This document shows positions 33,974-41,536 of a stretch of 45,862 nt of DNA, piece by piece. The notes beneath the pieces are model-generated. The model saw nothing but the letters and a program-made list of their open reading frames with translations, had not been told where the DNA came from and searched no databases. Source of the stretch: Opitutia bacterium UBA4506 (GTDB lineage Bacteria; Verrucomicrobiota; Verrucomicrobiia; Opitutales; Puniceicoccaceae); contig DGMY01000031.1 in the NCBI GenBank assembly GCA_002388665.1, positions 505 through 46,366 of the forward strand, in the 5' to 3' direction. Numbering within the stretch: position 1 is the stretch's first letter; each line of letters starts with the position of its first letter. The translations under genes and the position numbers were made by a program.

Positions 33974-34960
33974 ATGTCTCAATCTCAGTCAGCGTTTCGC
34001 TCTCTATTTAGAACAGGTCTTCCCGCTAGTATTCTGGCCCTGGGAAGCTTGATCGCCTTTGGCTGCACCAATGGCGAGGATGGGGCCACTCAAGCGTCCC
34101 CTGAATTCGACTTTTCCGCAGACACACGGATTGTCACGATCGGCGGGGCGGCCACGGAAATTGTGTTCGCACTCGGTGGAGGGGATCAGGTCGTCGCGGT
34201 TGATCTTTCCAGCACTTTTCCCGCCCATGTGCGAAATCTTCCTCAGGTGGGATACGTCCGCAGCATTTCTCCAGAGGGGATCCTCTCCGCCGAGCCCGAC
34301 TTGATTGTCACTACCGGTGCGTTCGGCCCCCCTCCCGCTCGCGAGATCATGGAAAAACAAAGCGTCCCAATCATCTGGCTGCCCGACCCAAAAAAGGTGG
34401 AGGATGTGTACACGTCGATCGATACGGTTGCCAACTACCTGAACACCCCAGATGAAGCCTCCTCGCTCAAAGAAGCCATTCAGAGCCAGATTGAGCAGGC
34501 GCAAAACCTCGGATCCACTGCAGAGACGAAGCTGGGCGCTATCTTCTTCCTTCGCCCTCCCAGCCTGGATTCAGGGGGTATGGCTGGAGGCGCAAACTCC
34601 CAGGCGGCGACTTTGATCGAGCTAGCGGGCGGACGCAATGTGGCCGATGGCTTCTCGGGGTTTCAACCCGTTTCCATTGAGAGTGTTGTCGCGATGAACC
34701 CCGATGTCATTTTCATCGGCCAATCCTCCGAGCACGGCGCCTCCCCAGAGGCAATCAGCGCCCTTCAAAATAATCCTTCTCTTTCTCAGGTTCCGGCAAT
34801 CAAGAATGGAGCCATCTATCCGGTACCGATGGACGATTTGACATTCGGTCCGCGGATCGGGGAAGCCGCTCTGCGCTGGCAAGCCCTCCTCTCCAACGAT
34901 GCCGAGTCCGCATCTTTAGCGAAATTCGAGGCTTCCAGCTCGGACTCCCCCGGTGAGTAA
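33974..34960 (+). CDS. hmuT: Heme ABC transporter substrate-binding lipoprotein
   Basis: Periplasmic heme-binding protein, class III cluster-A fold. The N-terminal lipobox SLIAFGC (Cys31) anchors it. The mature part has RIVTIGGAATEIVFALGGGD, AVDLSSTFPAHVRNLPQVGY, ISPEGILSAEPDLIVTTGAF and the family end FGPRIGEAALRWQALL. At 328 residues it is close to the usual length for lipoprotein versions. It passes heme to the HmuUV permease. Its stop overlaps the hmuU GTG by 8 bases. A Gram-negative heme system usually also needs a TonB-dependent receptor, and none is in the window. Confidence 0.9.
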   Translation: MSQSQSAFRSLFRTGLPASILALGSLIAFGCTNGEDGATQASPEFDFSADTRIVTIGGAATEIVFALGGGDQVVAVDLSSTFPAHVRNLPQVGYVRSISPEGILSAEPDLIVTTGAFGPPPAREIMEKQSVPIIWLPDPKKVEDVYTSIDTVANYLNTPDEASSLKEAIQSQIEQAQNLGSTAETKLGAIFFLRPPSLDSGGMAGGANSQAATLIELAGGRNVADGFSGFQPVSIESVVAMNPDVIFIGQSSEHGASPEAISALQNNPSLSQVPAIKNGAIYPVPMDDLTFGPRIGEAALRWQALLSNDAESASLAKFEASSSDSPGE

Positions 34961-36074
34961 ACCCTCCTCTAGTCGAGCTCGCCAGAGCTCCCCTCGATCA
35001 AAGCACCAGAAACTCATCCTGGTCGGTTTGGCGCTCCTGCTTCTCTTCGTCGCCGCGTGGTCGCTTACGAGCGGAGCTGTGGAAACCACCGCCAGCGAAA
35101 CGCTGTCTGCGATGCGCGGCTCGGACGATGGCGCCCAGGCCAAAATGTTTGAGGTCGTGGTCCGCGAGATCCGGATGCCGCGGGTCGCCGCGGGAATCTT
35201 GGTCGGGGCCGCGCTGTCCATCGCCGGCGCCCTCCTCCAGGGGCTCTTCCGCAACCCACTGGCAGACCCAGCTCTCATCGGCGTCTCCAGCGGAGCGGCC
35301 ATCGGAGGCGTTACCGCCTTGATTCTTGTCCCTATGGGGATCGCCGCGGTCGCGACCTCCTCTTGGTCTCCCCCCGATTCCGTTCTGCACTATATCAATC
35401 TGTTTGCGTTGCCAGTTTGCGCTATGGGCTGCGCAATTGCACTAACCTTTGCCATTTACCGAATTTCTCTCGTCGGAGGCCGGATTCATGTGCCCGCTAT
35501 GCTTTTAACCGGGATCGCCGTGAATGCCATTGGAGGGGCCGTCGTGGGCCTAATGCTTACTGTGTTCGCTACCGACGATCAGATGAGATCGGTCACCTTC
35601 TGGATGCTCGGGAGCCTCTCCGGGTCAAACTGGACCAGCACCGGGCTGCTCGCCCTCATCATTATTCCGTGCCTAATTTTAGCGCTGCGCTACGATAAAT
35701 CCCTCAACTCTTTTCTCCTGGGCGAATCAGAGGCCTTTCATCTGGGGGTCGATGTCAACCGGGTCAGAAAGGCCGTGATTATCCTTAGCGCCCTCATCGT
35801 AGGGGTAACCGTCGCCTTTTGCGGCATAATCGGTTTCGTCGGCCTCGTCGTTCCACACATGATCCGGACCCTGTTCGGCCCCGATCACCGACTTCTTCTT
35901 CCCGCCAGCGCCCTGTTCGGGGGCACTATCCTCCTCGCCGCAGATGTCTTTGCCCGCACCGCTGTCTCTCCGGCAGAGTTGCAAATCGGCATTCTCACTT
36001 CCCTCCTGGGAGGTCCGTTCTTTTTGGCCCTTCTTCTGAGCTCCCGTAAAAGCGGGGCTTCCCTCGTCGGATGA
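34953..36074 (+). CDS. hmuU: Heme ABC transporter permease (FecCD family)
   Basis: 373-residue inner-membrane permease with about ten transmembrane segments. FecCD signatures include RMPRVAAGILVGAALSIAGA, LLQGLFRNPLADPALIGVSS, WMLGSLSGSNW and GFVGLVVPHMIRTLFGPDHR (the cytoplasmic coupling helix for the ATPase). GTG start at 34953, overlapping hmuT by 8 bases; the stop overlaps the hmuV start in an ATGA (36071-36074). A 20-residue basic N-terminal stretch precedes the first helix. Confidence 0.93.
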   Translation: MSKPSSSRARQSSPRSKHQKLILVGLALLLLFVAAWSLTSGAVETTASETLSAMRGSDDGAQAKMFEVVVREIRMPRVAAGILVGAALSIAGALLQGLFRNPLADPALIGVSSGAAIGGVTALILVPMGIAAVATSSWSPPDSVLHYINLFALPVCAMGCAIALTFAIYRISLVGGRIHVPAMLLTGIAVNAIGGAVVGLMLTVFATDDQMRSVTFWMLGSLSGSNWTSTGLLALIIIPCLILALRYDKSLNSFLLGESEAFHLGVDVNRVRKAVIILSALIVGVTVAFCGIIGFVGLVVPHMIRTLFGPDHRLLLPASALFGGTILLAADVFARTAVSPAELQIGILTSLLGGPFFLALLLSSRKSGASLVG

Positions 36075-36862
36075 ACGATCCATCGACCAGAGAGATCCTT
36101 ACCGCCCGAAACATCTCGGTCCGGGTCGGCCCGAAACCGCTTCTCAAAGATGTCGATTTCACCCTCCTCAAGGGGTCTGTTCATGCGATCATCGGTCCGA
36201 ATGGTGCCGGCAAGAGCACCCTCCTCCGTGTGCTGACCGGCGAATCTGCCCCCGCCACCGGAGAGGTTCGCCTCGACAACAAGCTGCTCCACGACTACCC
36301 AAATTTCGACCTCGCCAAACGACGCGCCTGCCTCCCCCAATCTTCATCCCTTTCCTTCCCCTTCACCATCCGAGAGGTCGTCGAGGTCGGCCGTTTACCT
36401 TACCGGGAATCCAACGCCGAGACCCAGTCCTTCGTCGAGTCCTCTCTCGAACGAGTCGGCCTTCTCGACCGCGCCGACGAGGGCTACCTCCATCTCTCAG
36501 GCGGCGAGAAACAGCGGGTCCACCTGGCTCGCGTCCTCACACAACTCGGGGAACCCAAGGACCGCATTCTCATTCTCGATGAACCTACCGCCAGTCTCGA
36601 CCTCACGTTCCAACACCAGGTCTTCGCAATAGCCCATGAGTGGGCCCTCCAGGGGGCCGCCGTTCTGCTCGTCCTTCACGATCTCAATCAAACCATGCGC
36701 TTCGCCGAATCGGTCACTGTGCTCAATCGGGGTAGCGTCTGCGGCCAGGGTGCACCCATCGATGTCCTTACCCCAGAGCTCATCCACGAGGTCTATCAGG
36801 TACACGCACAGTGGGTCTCCTCCGGCCACCACCAACTCCTCGCCGTCGACGGCGCGGTTTGA
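36071..36862 (+). CDS. hmuV: Heme ABC transporter ATP-binding protein
   Basis: 263-residue ABC ATPase driving heme uptake through HmuU. Walker A GPNGAGKST, Q-loop LPQSSSLSF, signature LSGGEKQRVHLARVL, Walker B RILILDEPTASLD and the switch His in LLVLHDLNQ. The final HAQWVSSGHHQLLAVDGAV is the HmuV-type end. Coupled by ATGA to hmuU. It ends 42 bases before the next palindromic operator, so the hmuTUV unit stops here, although no strong hairpin follows. Confidence 0.94.
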   Translation: MNDPSTREILTARNISVRVGPKPLLKDVDFTLLKGSVHAIIGPNGAGKSTLLRVLTGESAPATGEVRLDNKLLHDYPNFDLAKRRACLPQSSSLSFPFTIREVVEVGRLPYRESNAETQSFVESSLERVGLLDRADEGYLHLSGGEKQRVHLARVLTQLGEPKDRILILDEPTASLDLTFQHQVFAIAHEWALQGAAVLLVLHDLNQTMRFAESVTVLNRGSVCGQGAPIDVLTPELIHEVYQVHAQWVSSGHHQLLAVDGAV

Positions 36863-36904
36863 TCCATTCGGAATTTTTCAGTCCCAGCAAGATCCTGGCT
36901 CACC

Positions 36905-36932
36905 AAAACTAACTTGACATCAAGTTAGTTTT
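36905..36932. promoter_or_regulatory. Perfect palindrome, likely MarR operator
   Basis: Two 13-base perfect arms, AAAACTAACTTGA and TCAAGTTAGTTTT, around a 2-base centre (CA). It contains TTGACA at 36914-36919, so it overlaps a possible -35 element. It ends 16 bases ahead of the MarR start, as expected for autorepression. Confidence 0.8.
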
Positions 36933-36948
36933 GCATTCAATCCTCCTC

Positions 36949-37398
36949 ATGACGAAGATTTACCGTAACTCCGGAACCCACCTTTTTCTTCTGTTCTGGA
37001 AAGCCTCCCACTCCATCATGGGTTTTGACCGGGAAAGCATCCAACGCTCGGGCTGCGGCACTCTCACCGACTTCGCGGTTCTCGAGGTTCTCCTCCACAA
37101 GGGTCCCCTCCCTGTGAGCGAGATCGGCGAAAAAGTTCTACTCACCAGCGGATCAACCACCACCGCGATTCAACGTCTCGAGAAAAGAGGATGGGTCGGG
37201 CGCTCCAAAGATCATGTCGACGGCCGCATCGTTCGAATCCACCTCACCCCCGAGGGCAAATCCCTCATCGAAGCCAGCTTCCAGGAACACTCCGAACGCC
37301 TCGATGATCTTTTCTCCGTCTTTTCAGAAGACGAACGCGACCAATTTGCCTCCCTCATTCGCAAGATTGGCCTCGAGGCCGAGAAGCGAAACCCCTGA
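36949..37398 (+). CDS. MarR family transcriptional regulator
   Basis: 149-residue winged-helix regulator. HTH region HKGPLPVSEIGEKVLLTSGS, recognition helix TSGSTTTAIQRLEKRGWVG, wing RSKDHVDGRIVRIHLTPEGK and C-terminal dimer helix. The ATG at 36949 is chosen; a TTG six codons upstream lies in the operator. It is first in a MarR-DoxX-pirin cluster, a combination found with redox-stress control. It has one conserved Cys (in SGCGTL, near residue 36), which could act as a redox switch (inference). Confidence 0.93.
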   Translation: MTKIYRNSGTHLFLLFWKASHSIMGFDRESIQRSGCGTLTDFAVLEVLLHKGPLPVSEIGEKVLLTSGSTTTAIQRLEKRGWVGRSKDHVDGRIVRIHLTPEGKSLIEASFQEHSERLDDLFSVFSEDERDQFASLIRKIGLEAEKRNP

Positions 37399-37415
37399 CC
37401 TTTTTCATATATATC

Positions 37416-37425
37416 TTGATATCAA
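37416..37425. promoter_or_regulatory. TTGATATCAA palindrome, possible second MarR site
   Basis: A perfect 10-base palindrome lies 27 bases ahead of the DoxX start. It matches the core of the operator at 36905-36932 (TTGACATCAA, differing by one central base). This suggests the same MarR protein also controls doxX directly. Confidence 0.55.
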
Positions 37426-37452
37426 ACTTTCTAATCAATCAACCACATACCA

Positions 37453-37896
37453 ATGAAACTAAAACACTGCATTCTCTCCACTCGAAATACACTCGCCTTC
37501 ATTCCGATTCGTCTCGGAGTCGGCGTCATCATGATCGGCCACGGTAGCCAGAAACTTTTCGGCGCTTTTGGAGGTCACGGGCTAAAAGGGACGGGCCAGT
37601 TTTTCGCCGAACAGCTCGGGCTCCAACCCGGCATTCTCATGGCGGGCCTGGCCGGTGGAACCGAATTCCTCGGCGGCATCCTTCTGATTCTAGGCCTGGC
37701 CACACGCCTCGCCGGCCTTGCTCTCGCTGGCACCATGGCCGTCGCAATCGCCACCGCCCACGCCGGCGCTTTCTTCCTTCCCGCGGGAATGGAATACACT
37801 CTGGCCCTCTTGGTCGCCTGCTTGACTCTCGTCATCGGTGGGGCCGGAAGCCTCTCCTTTGACAGAAAATTGGCCGCTTCATCCTCCCTCCAATAA
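37453..37896 (+). CDS. DoxX family membrane protein
   Basis: 147-residue four-helix membrane protein. RLGVGVIMIGHGSQKLFGAF, then FFAEQLGLQPGILMAGLAGG, FLGGILLILGLATRLAGLAL and a fourth helix YTLALLVACLTLVIGGAGSL. DoxX proteins are linked to redox homeostasis and detoxification in several bacteria. The position between MarR and pirin suits that role. It starts 54 bases after MarR and has its own candidate operator at 37416. Confidence 0.92.
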   Translation: MKLKHCILSTRNTLAFIPIRLGVGVIMIGHGSQKLFGAFGGHGLKGTGQFFAEQLGLQPGILMAGLAGGTEFLGGILLILGLATRLAGLALAGTMAVAIATAHAGAFFLPAGMEYTLALLVACLTLVIGGAGSLSFDRKLAASSSLQ

Positions 37897-37971
37897 TCCT
37901 CTCCGCTCTGCGGGAGAAGTGAGAGGTCCCACAAAGACCAACCTCCGCAGCTCGGACGTCGTCCCTTCACC

Positions 37972-38691
37972 ATGAACAAGCAACCACACATCGTTACTCG
38001 ATCAGCTGACCGATTCAGCACTCGACTGGATTGGCTGGAGAGTTATCACAGCTTCTCTTTCGGAGAACATTACGATCCGAATCGAATGGGGTTTGGCCCC
38101 TTGCGAGTTGTGAATGATGACATCATCGCTCCGGGCGGAGGGTTCGCGCCTCATCCACACCGGAACATGGAGATCGTCACCATTCTTCTAGAGGGCCAAC
38201 TCCAGCACAAAGACAGTCTCGGAAACGGAAGAGTGATCGAATCGGGCGAGATCCAATACATGTCGGCCGGTTCAGGAGTCGTTCACAGCGAATACAATCC
38301 GTCGAAAACCAAGCCGACACACCTCCTTCAGATCTGGATTGAGCCCTCGCAAAAAGGTCTTCCACCTGACTACGAAGACCGCCGGCTCCTATCCCAGGTG
38401 CGGGATTCCTGGCGATTGGTTCTCTCCGATGACGGACGAGACCATTCAATGAAGATCCGCCAGGAGGTTGAGTTGCGCTCGGCGGTACTGCAGCCCGGCT
38501 CCCAACTGGATCTCCAGGTGAGCGCGAAACTTCCGGCACAGTGGATTTTCGTTATCAGCGGATCAGTTCAAGTGGGCGGAGAAACCCTCCACCTGGGCGA
38601 TAGTCTCGGTACTGTCCCCAATGCCGACCTCCACTTCAAAGCAGGAGGGGAAGGAGAGGCCGAAGTTCTCGTATTCAGCCTGCCTCGATAG
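37972..38691 (+). CDS. Pirin family protein
   Basis: 239-residue bicupin of the pirin/YhaK type. First cupin with metal-binding APGGGFAPHPHRNMEIVTI (two His) and IQYMSAGSGVVHSEY (third His and Glu). The second cupin starts about residue 150 and lacks these residues (SAKLPAQWIFVISGSVQVGG). Some relatives have quercetinase activity and are induced by oxidative stress. The substrate is unknown. It follows DoxX by 75 bases and ends ahead of a strong terminator, closing the MarR-DoxX-pirin unit. Confidence 0.93.
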   Translation: MNKQPHIVTRSADRFSTRLDWLESYHSFSFGEHYDPNRMGFGPLRVVNDDIIAPGGGFAPHPHRNMEIVTILLEGQLQHKDSLGNGRVIESGEIQYMSAGSGVVHSEYNPSKTKPTHLLQIWIEPSQKGLPPDYEDRRLLSQVRDSWRLVLSDDGRDHSMKIRQEVELRSAVLQPGSQLDLQVSAKLPAQWIFVISGSVQVGGETLHLGDSLGTVPNADLHFKAGGEGEAEVLVFSLPR

Positions 38692-38703
38692 ATTCCATTC
38701 CTA

Positions 38704-38745
38704 GCCGCCTGCGTAATAAGTTCGACGCAGGCGGCCATAATTTTT
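38704..38745 (+). terminator. Strong intrinsic terminator after pirin
   Basis: Perfect 11-base stem: GCCGCCTGCGT (38704-38714) and ACGCAGGCGGC (38725-38735), 10-base loop, then CATAATTTTT. It is located 12 bases past the pirin stop. Confidence 0.9.
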
Positions 38746-38790
38746 CCGCCACTTCGTTGCCATCTAACGATCAATCCGTAGCTTTCCGGA

Positions 38791-39459
38791 ATGAGTATTT
38801 TTCGCCCAAAGGGAGTCCTGTTCGATCTAGACGGAGTGATCATCCACTCCGAACCTCTCCACGATGAAGCGATGCGATCCGTTTTCCGCAGCATGAACCT
38901 CAAGGTTCCCGAGCACCGTTTCCGCGAATTCAAAGGCACCTCGGAGCGAGACACTTTCAGTCTGGTAGCCAGAGAGTACTCGAATGGACGCTTCGAAGGG
39001 CCCGAGATTCAAGCGGCAAAGCAAGAGCTCTACGAGAAGGGCCTTCCCGAGGTACCCGTCATTCCCGGCCTGCACAGGTATTTGGATCTTCTGAAATCCC
39101 AGAGCATCCCCGCAGTCGTCGTTACATCTGCCACCCGCCACAACTGCGATACTGTCATCAACACTCTCGGCCTTACCTCCTATTTTGTCGCGACGATTAG
39201 TGCCGACGATGTGACCCACGCCAAACCTAATCCCGAACCTTATCGCACGGGCGCCAAGGCCCTGGATCTTTCTCCTCGAGATTGCTTGGTCATCGAGGAC
39301 GCCGAGCGGGGAGTGGAAGCGGCCATCGCTGCGGGCTGCCCCGTCGCAGGGCTCTCAACCACACTCGAGCGCGCAGACTTGGTTCTCGCGGGCTGCCAGT
39401 GGGTCGCTGCGGACTATGGCGAGCTCCAGCAGATCATGGGCTGGCCCGAGGCCCAATAG
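38791..39459 (+). CDS. HAD-IA hydrolase (beta-phosphoglucomutase/phosphatase-like)
   Basis: 222-residue HAD enzyme of subfamily IA with a helical cap. Motif I GVLFDLDGVIIHSEP, motif II VVVTSATRH, motif III Lys in THAKPNPEPY and motif IV CLVIEDAERGVEAAIAAG. Such proteins act as sugar-phosphate phosphatases or phosphomutases; both Asp residues of motif I are present, so it should be active. The substrate is not predictable. It stands alone between the pirin terminator and the convergent MscS-like gene. Confidence 0.9.
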   Translation: MSIFRPKGVLFDLDGVIIHSEPLHDEAMRSVFRSMNLKVPEHRFREFKGTSERDTFSLVAREYSNGRFEGPEIQAAKQELYEKGLPEVPVIPGLHRYLDLLKSQSIPAVVVTSATRHNCDTVINTLGLTSYFVATISADDVTHAKPNPEPYRTGAKALDLSPRDCLVIEDAERGVEAAIAAGCPVAGLSTTLERADLVLAGCQWVAADYGELQQIMGWPEAQ

Positions 39460-39487
39460 TCCTCGATCGAGAACTCTGGCTTCGCAG

Positions 39488-41188
39488 CTACCGGGACCAA
39501 ACGGTCACCTGCTTGAACGGAATCTCCCAATCATTCTCATTGCAGCAATCCACGAGAATTCGCTGTAAGAGGTACTCCAATTTCTCATACTGCTCCGCAC
39601 AGGAACCATCCAGATCGACCTCCACTTCATAGTCCAGGGAACTCGCGGCGGCTGACGCGAACTCAACACTCACGTCTTTCACCATTTCCTCTCCGACAAC
39701 AGCAGCCACTCCTTTCCGAACCGCCTCTTCCATTTTCTTTGGGATCGTCGTAGTGCACTCCTTTTGATGGCGGTAATCCACGCCAAATCGTGTTTCCACC
39801 CGAAAGGTGCTCTCCGAAAGGTTTCGCGGGCTCAGCGCGAGAAAATCTCCGGCCGGGAAGGTGATTCGCGCCCCTCCACGCTCCTCCAATACTACCTGGC
39901 CCGGGTTTTGACTGAGAACCCGTCCCGTTCGTCCATCAGACAATTGAACCCACTCTCCCCGCACACAGGGAAACTCCTTCTCGTCTTTACACCAGGGACG
40001 GGAATGATGACCGACTAACTCCTTGACCGGCAACGGCTGCTCCGCACCGTCAAGTCTCGCGTTCACCAGCCGACATTTGAACCCGAGCGACTCCACGTTC
40101 CACGGCACTCCGTCGTACTCGATTCGCTCCCCTTCCTTCACCATTCCAATGTTCAGGATAAGCTTCAGGGATTCGACGAACTGGGGAAGAACCTTCATCC
40201 CGCCCCAGGCCACCCCGAGCAAGAACAAGAGCACAATTCCAAACAGGAAGAGATCACCGGTCGCACTGAAGGCGATCAGCATCGCTGCGACCGCCCCAAT
40301 GACACTGACCAGGTTCGCTGTTAGCACGAATACTCGGCTTCCAAAATTCTTCGGGTTGTCCGTTTTCCGAGAGCGACGAGCAAAGACCAACACGATTCGC
40401 ACGAGGAAAAACACACCGAAGGCGGATCCGATCCCAATCACCAAATTGAGCCCTCGCTCACTCATAAACTTGCGAATGTAGGTCGTGGACCCTTCGAGAA
40501 GTCCTTTCTCTTGCGACTCCAAATTTTCGAGCTGCAATGATGCCGCTTCCTCCCGGTTGCTCGCCAGCTGCTCCCGTTCGCGCCAGACTTGCATCTCCTC
40601 CAGCAGAGCAGTCTGAACAAGCCCTCCCTCCGGAGCTACCTGGGCCAGACGCCCCAATTGATCAGCCGCCATCCCAGCTACTTTCTTCCGTTCACTAAAC
40701 CGCTCCTCGTCCTGCCGGAGGTCCGCTATTTTTCGCGAGAGAGAGGTCGCCGCTTCCATTTCCGCCATAATCGGACGCAGGATCTCGCCCAACTGCTTCT
40801 CCCATGAAAACTCTTCCTTCGGCTTGTCTTCGAACAACCCTATGTCCACTCCCGCCGCGGTCTCCTGAAAATCAATGACAAGCTTCCGCAGCTCCTTCGC
40901 TTTGTCATCCAGCTGTTTGCGAATCTCATCGATACTTACCTCATTCGTCTCGGCATCCATTTGGGCCTTCAACTCATCCACGTCGCCCTTAACGATCTGA
41001 ATCGCCTGCAACTGCGATCGCAATGACCGGACCAAGCGCTCTTGAGAGGTCTCCTCGGCAACCTCCGCCGCAATCGCTTCGCCGTCGGGCGCGATCTCCT
41101 TCGGAGTCGGGACGATTTCGTCCCCAACCAAACGGCAAAACGAAATCGAAAGTAAGAGTAGCAGATAGGAAATTTTAGTAATTCGCAT
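39488..41188 (-). CDS. MscS-family channel with N-terminal periplasmic coiled coil
   Basis: 566-residue protein. A cleavable signal (FCRLVGDE boundary) is followed by about 190 residues of acidic coiled coil and then, near residue 235, the first membrane helix (LNLVIGIGSAFGVFFLVRIV). Two more helices and MscS-like domain GMVKEGERIEYDGVPWNVESLGFKCRL follow. The C-terminal part is a cytoplasmic MscS-type domain (RVETRFGVDYRHQKECTTT). The large periplasmic part resembles MscK/YbdG-type channels. It probably releases osmolytes upon membrane tension. No obvious ribosome-binding site; GGTGA lies 3 bases ahead of the ATG. Confidence 0.85.
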   Translation of the reverse strand: MRITKISYLLLLLSISFCRLVGDEIVPTPKEIAPDGEAIAAEVAEETSQERLVRSLRSQLQAIQIVKGDVDELKAQMDAETNEVSIDEIRKQLDDKAKELRKLVIDFQETAAGVDIGLFEDKPKEEFSWEKQLGEILRPIMAEMEAATSLSRKIADLRQDEERFSERKKVAGMAADQLGRLAQVAPEGGLVQTALLEEMQVWREREQLASNREEAASLQLENLESQEKGLLEGSTTYIRKFMSERGLNLVIGIGSAFGVFFLVRIVLVFARRSRKTDNPKNFGSRVFVLTANLVSVIGAVAAMLIAFSATGDLFLFGIVLLFLLGVAWGGMKVLPQFVESLKLILNIGMVKEGERIEYDGVPWNVESLGFKCRLVNARLDGAEQPLPVKELVGHHSRPWCKDEKEFPCVRGEWVQLSDGRTGRVLSQNPGQVVLEERGGARITFPAGDFLALSPRNLSESTFRVETRFGVDYRHQKECTTTIPKKMEEAVRKGVAAVVGEEMVKDVSVEFASAAASSLDYEVEVDLDGSCAEQYEKLEYLLQRILVDCCNENDWEIPFKQVTVWSR

Positions 41189-41536
41189 AATTCACCGAGC
41201 CTTTTCCCTGTTATGAGCCGCTGCCACGATTACTGGAAGGCTATTCTTCTCAACCAGCAATCCTGCCCAACCACGACCTCTCCAGGCGAGAGCAAATCCT
41301 CCCGCCAACCATCCACTTCACAATCCTCTCTCGTGGGTGTTTCCCCCACTAATTGAATTGGTTATCCTTTTCACCTCTTCTCTTTTTCCTCATCTCACCA
41401 TAATTATTCTCTAATAAAACCCGCCTTTCATAAGACCTGTGTACGGAAATCCACTTGCCAGAAAATTAATTTTACTATCCCCTATCTGAGCCCTCTTTAG
41501 CTACAAAGTCGACACAGAGGCCTCTCGTTTTATTCA
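41189..41536. other. Intergenic gap with no supported gene
   Basis: 348 bases between the divergent MscS-like and subtilase genes. The right half is AT-rich (for example AATTAATTTTACTA near 41465) and should contain the subtilase promoter. A 47-codon reading at 41213-41356 has no conserved features. No repeat, hairpin or RNA is evident. Confidence 0.6.

Noticed and set aside
41213..41356. 47-codon frame in the gap before the subtilase
   Set aside because: Ser/Thr/Gln-rich with no hydrophobic or conserved pattern and no promoter; likely chance.
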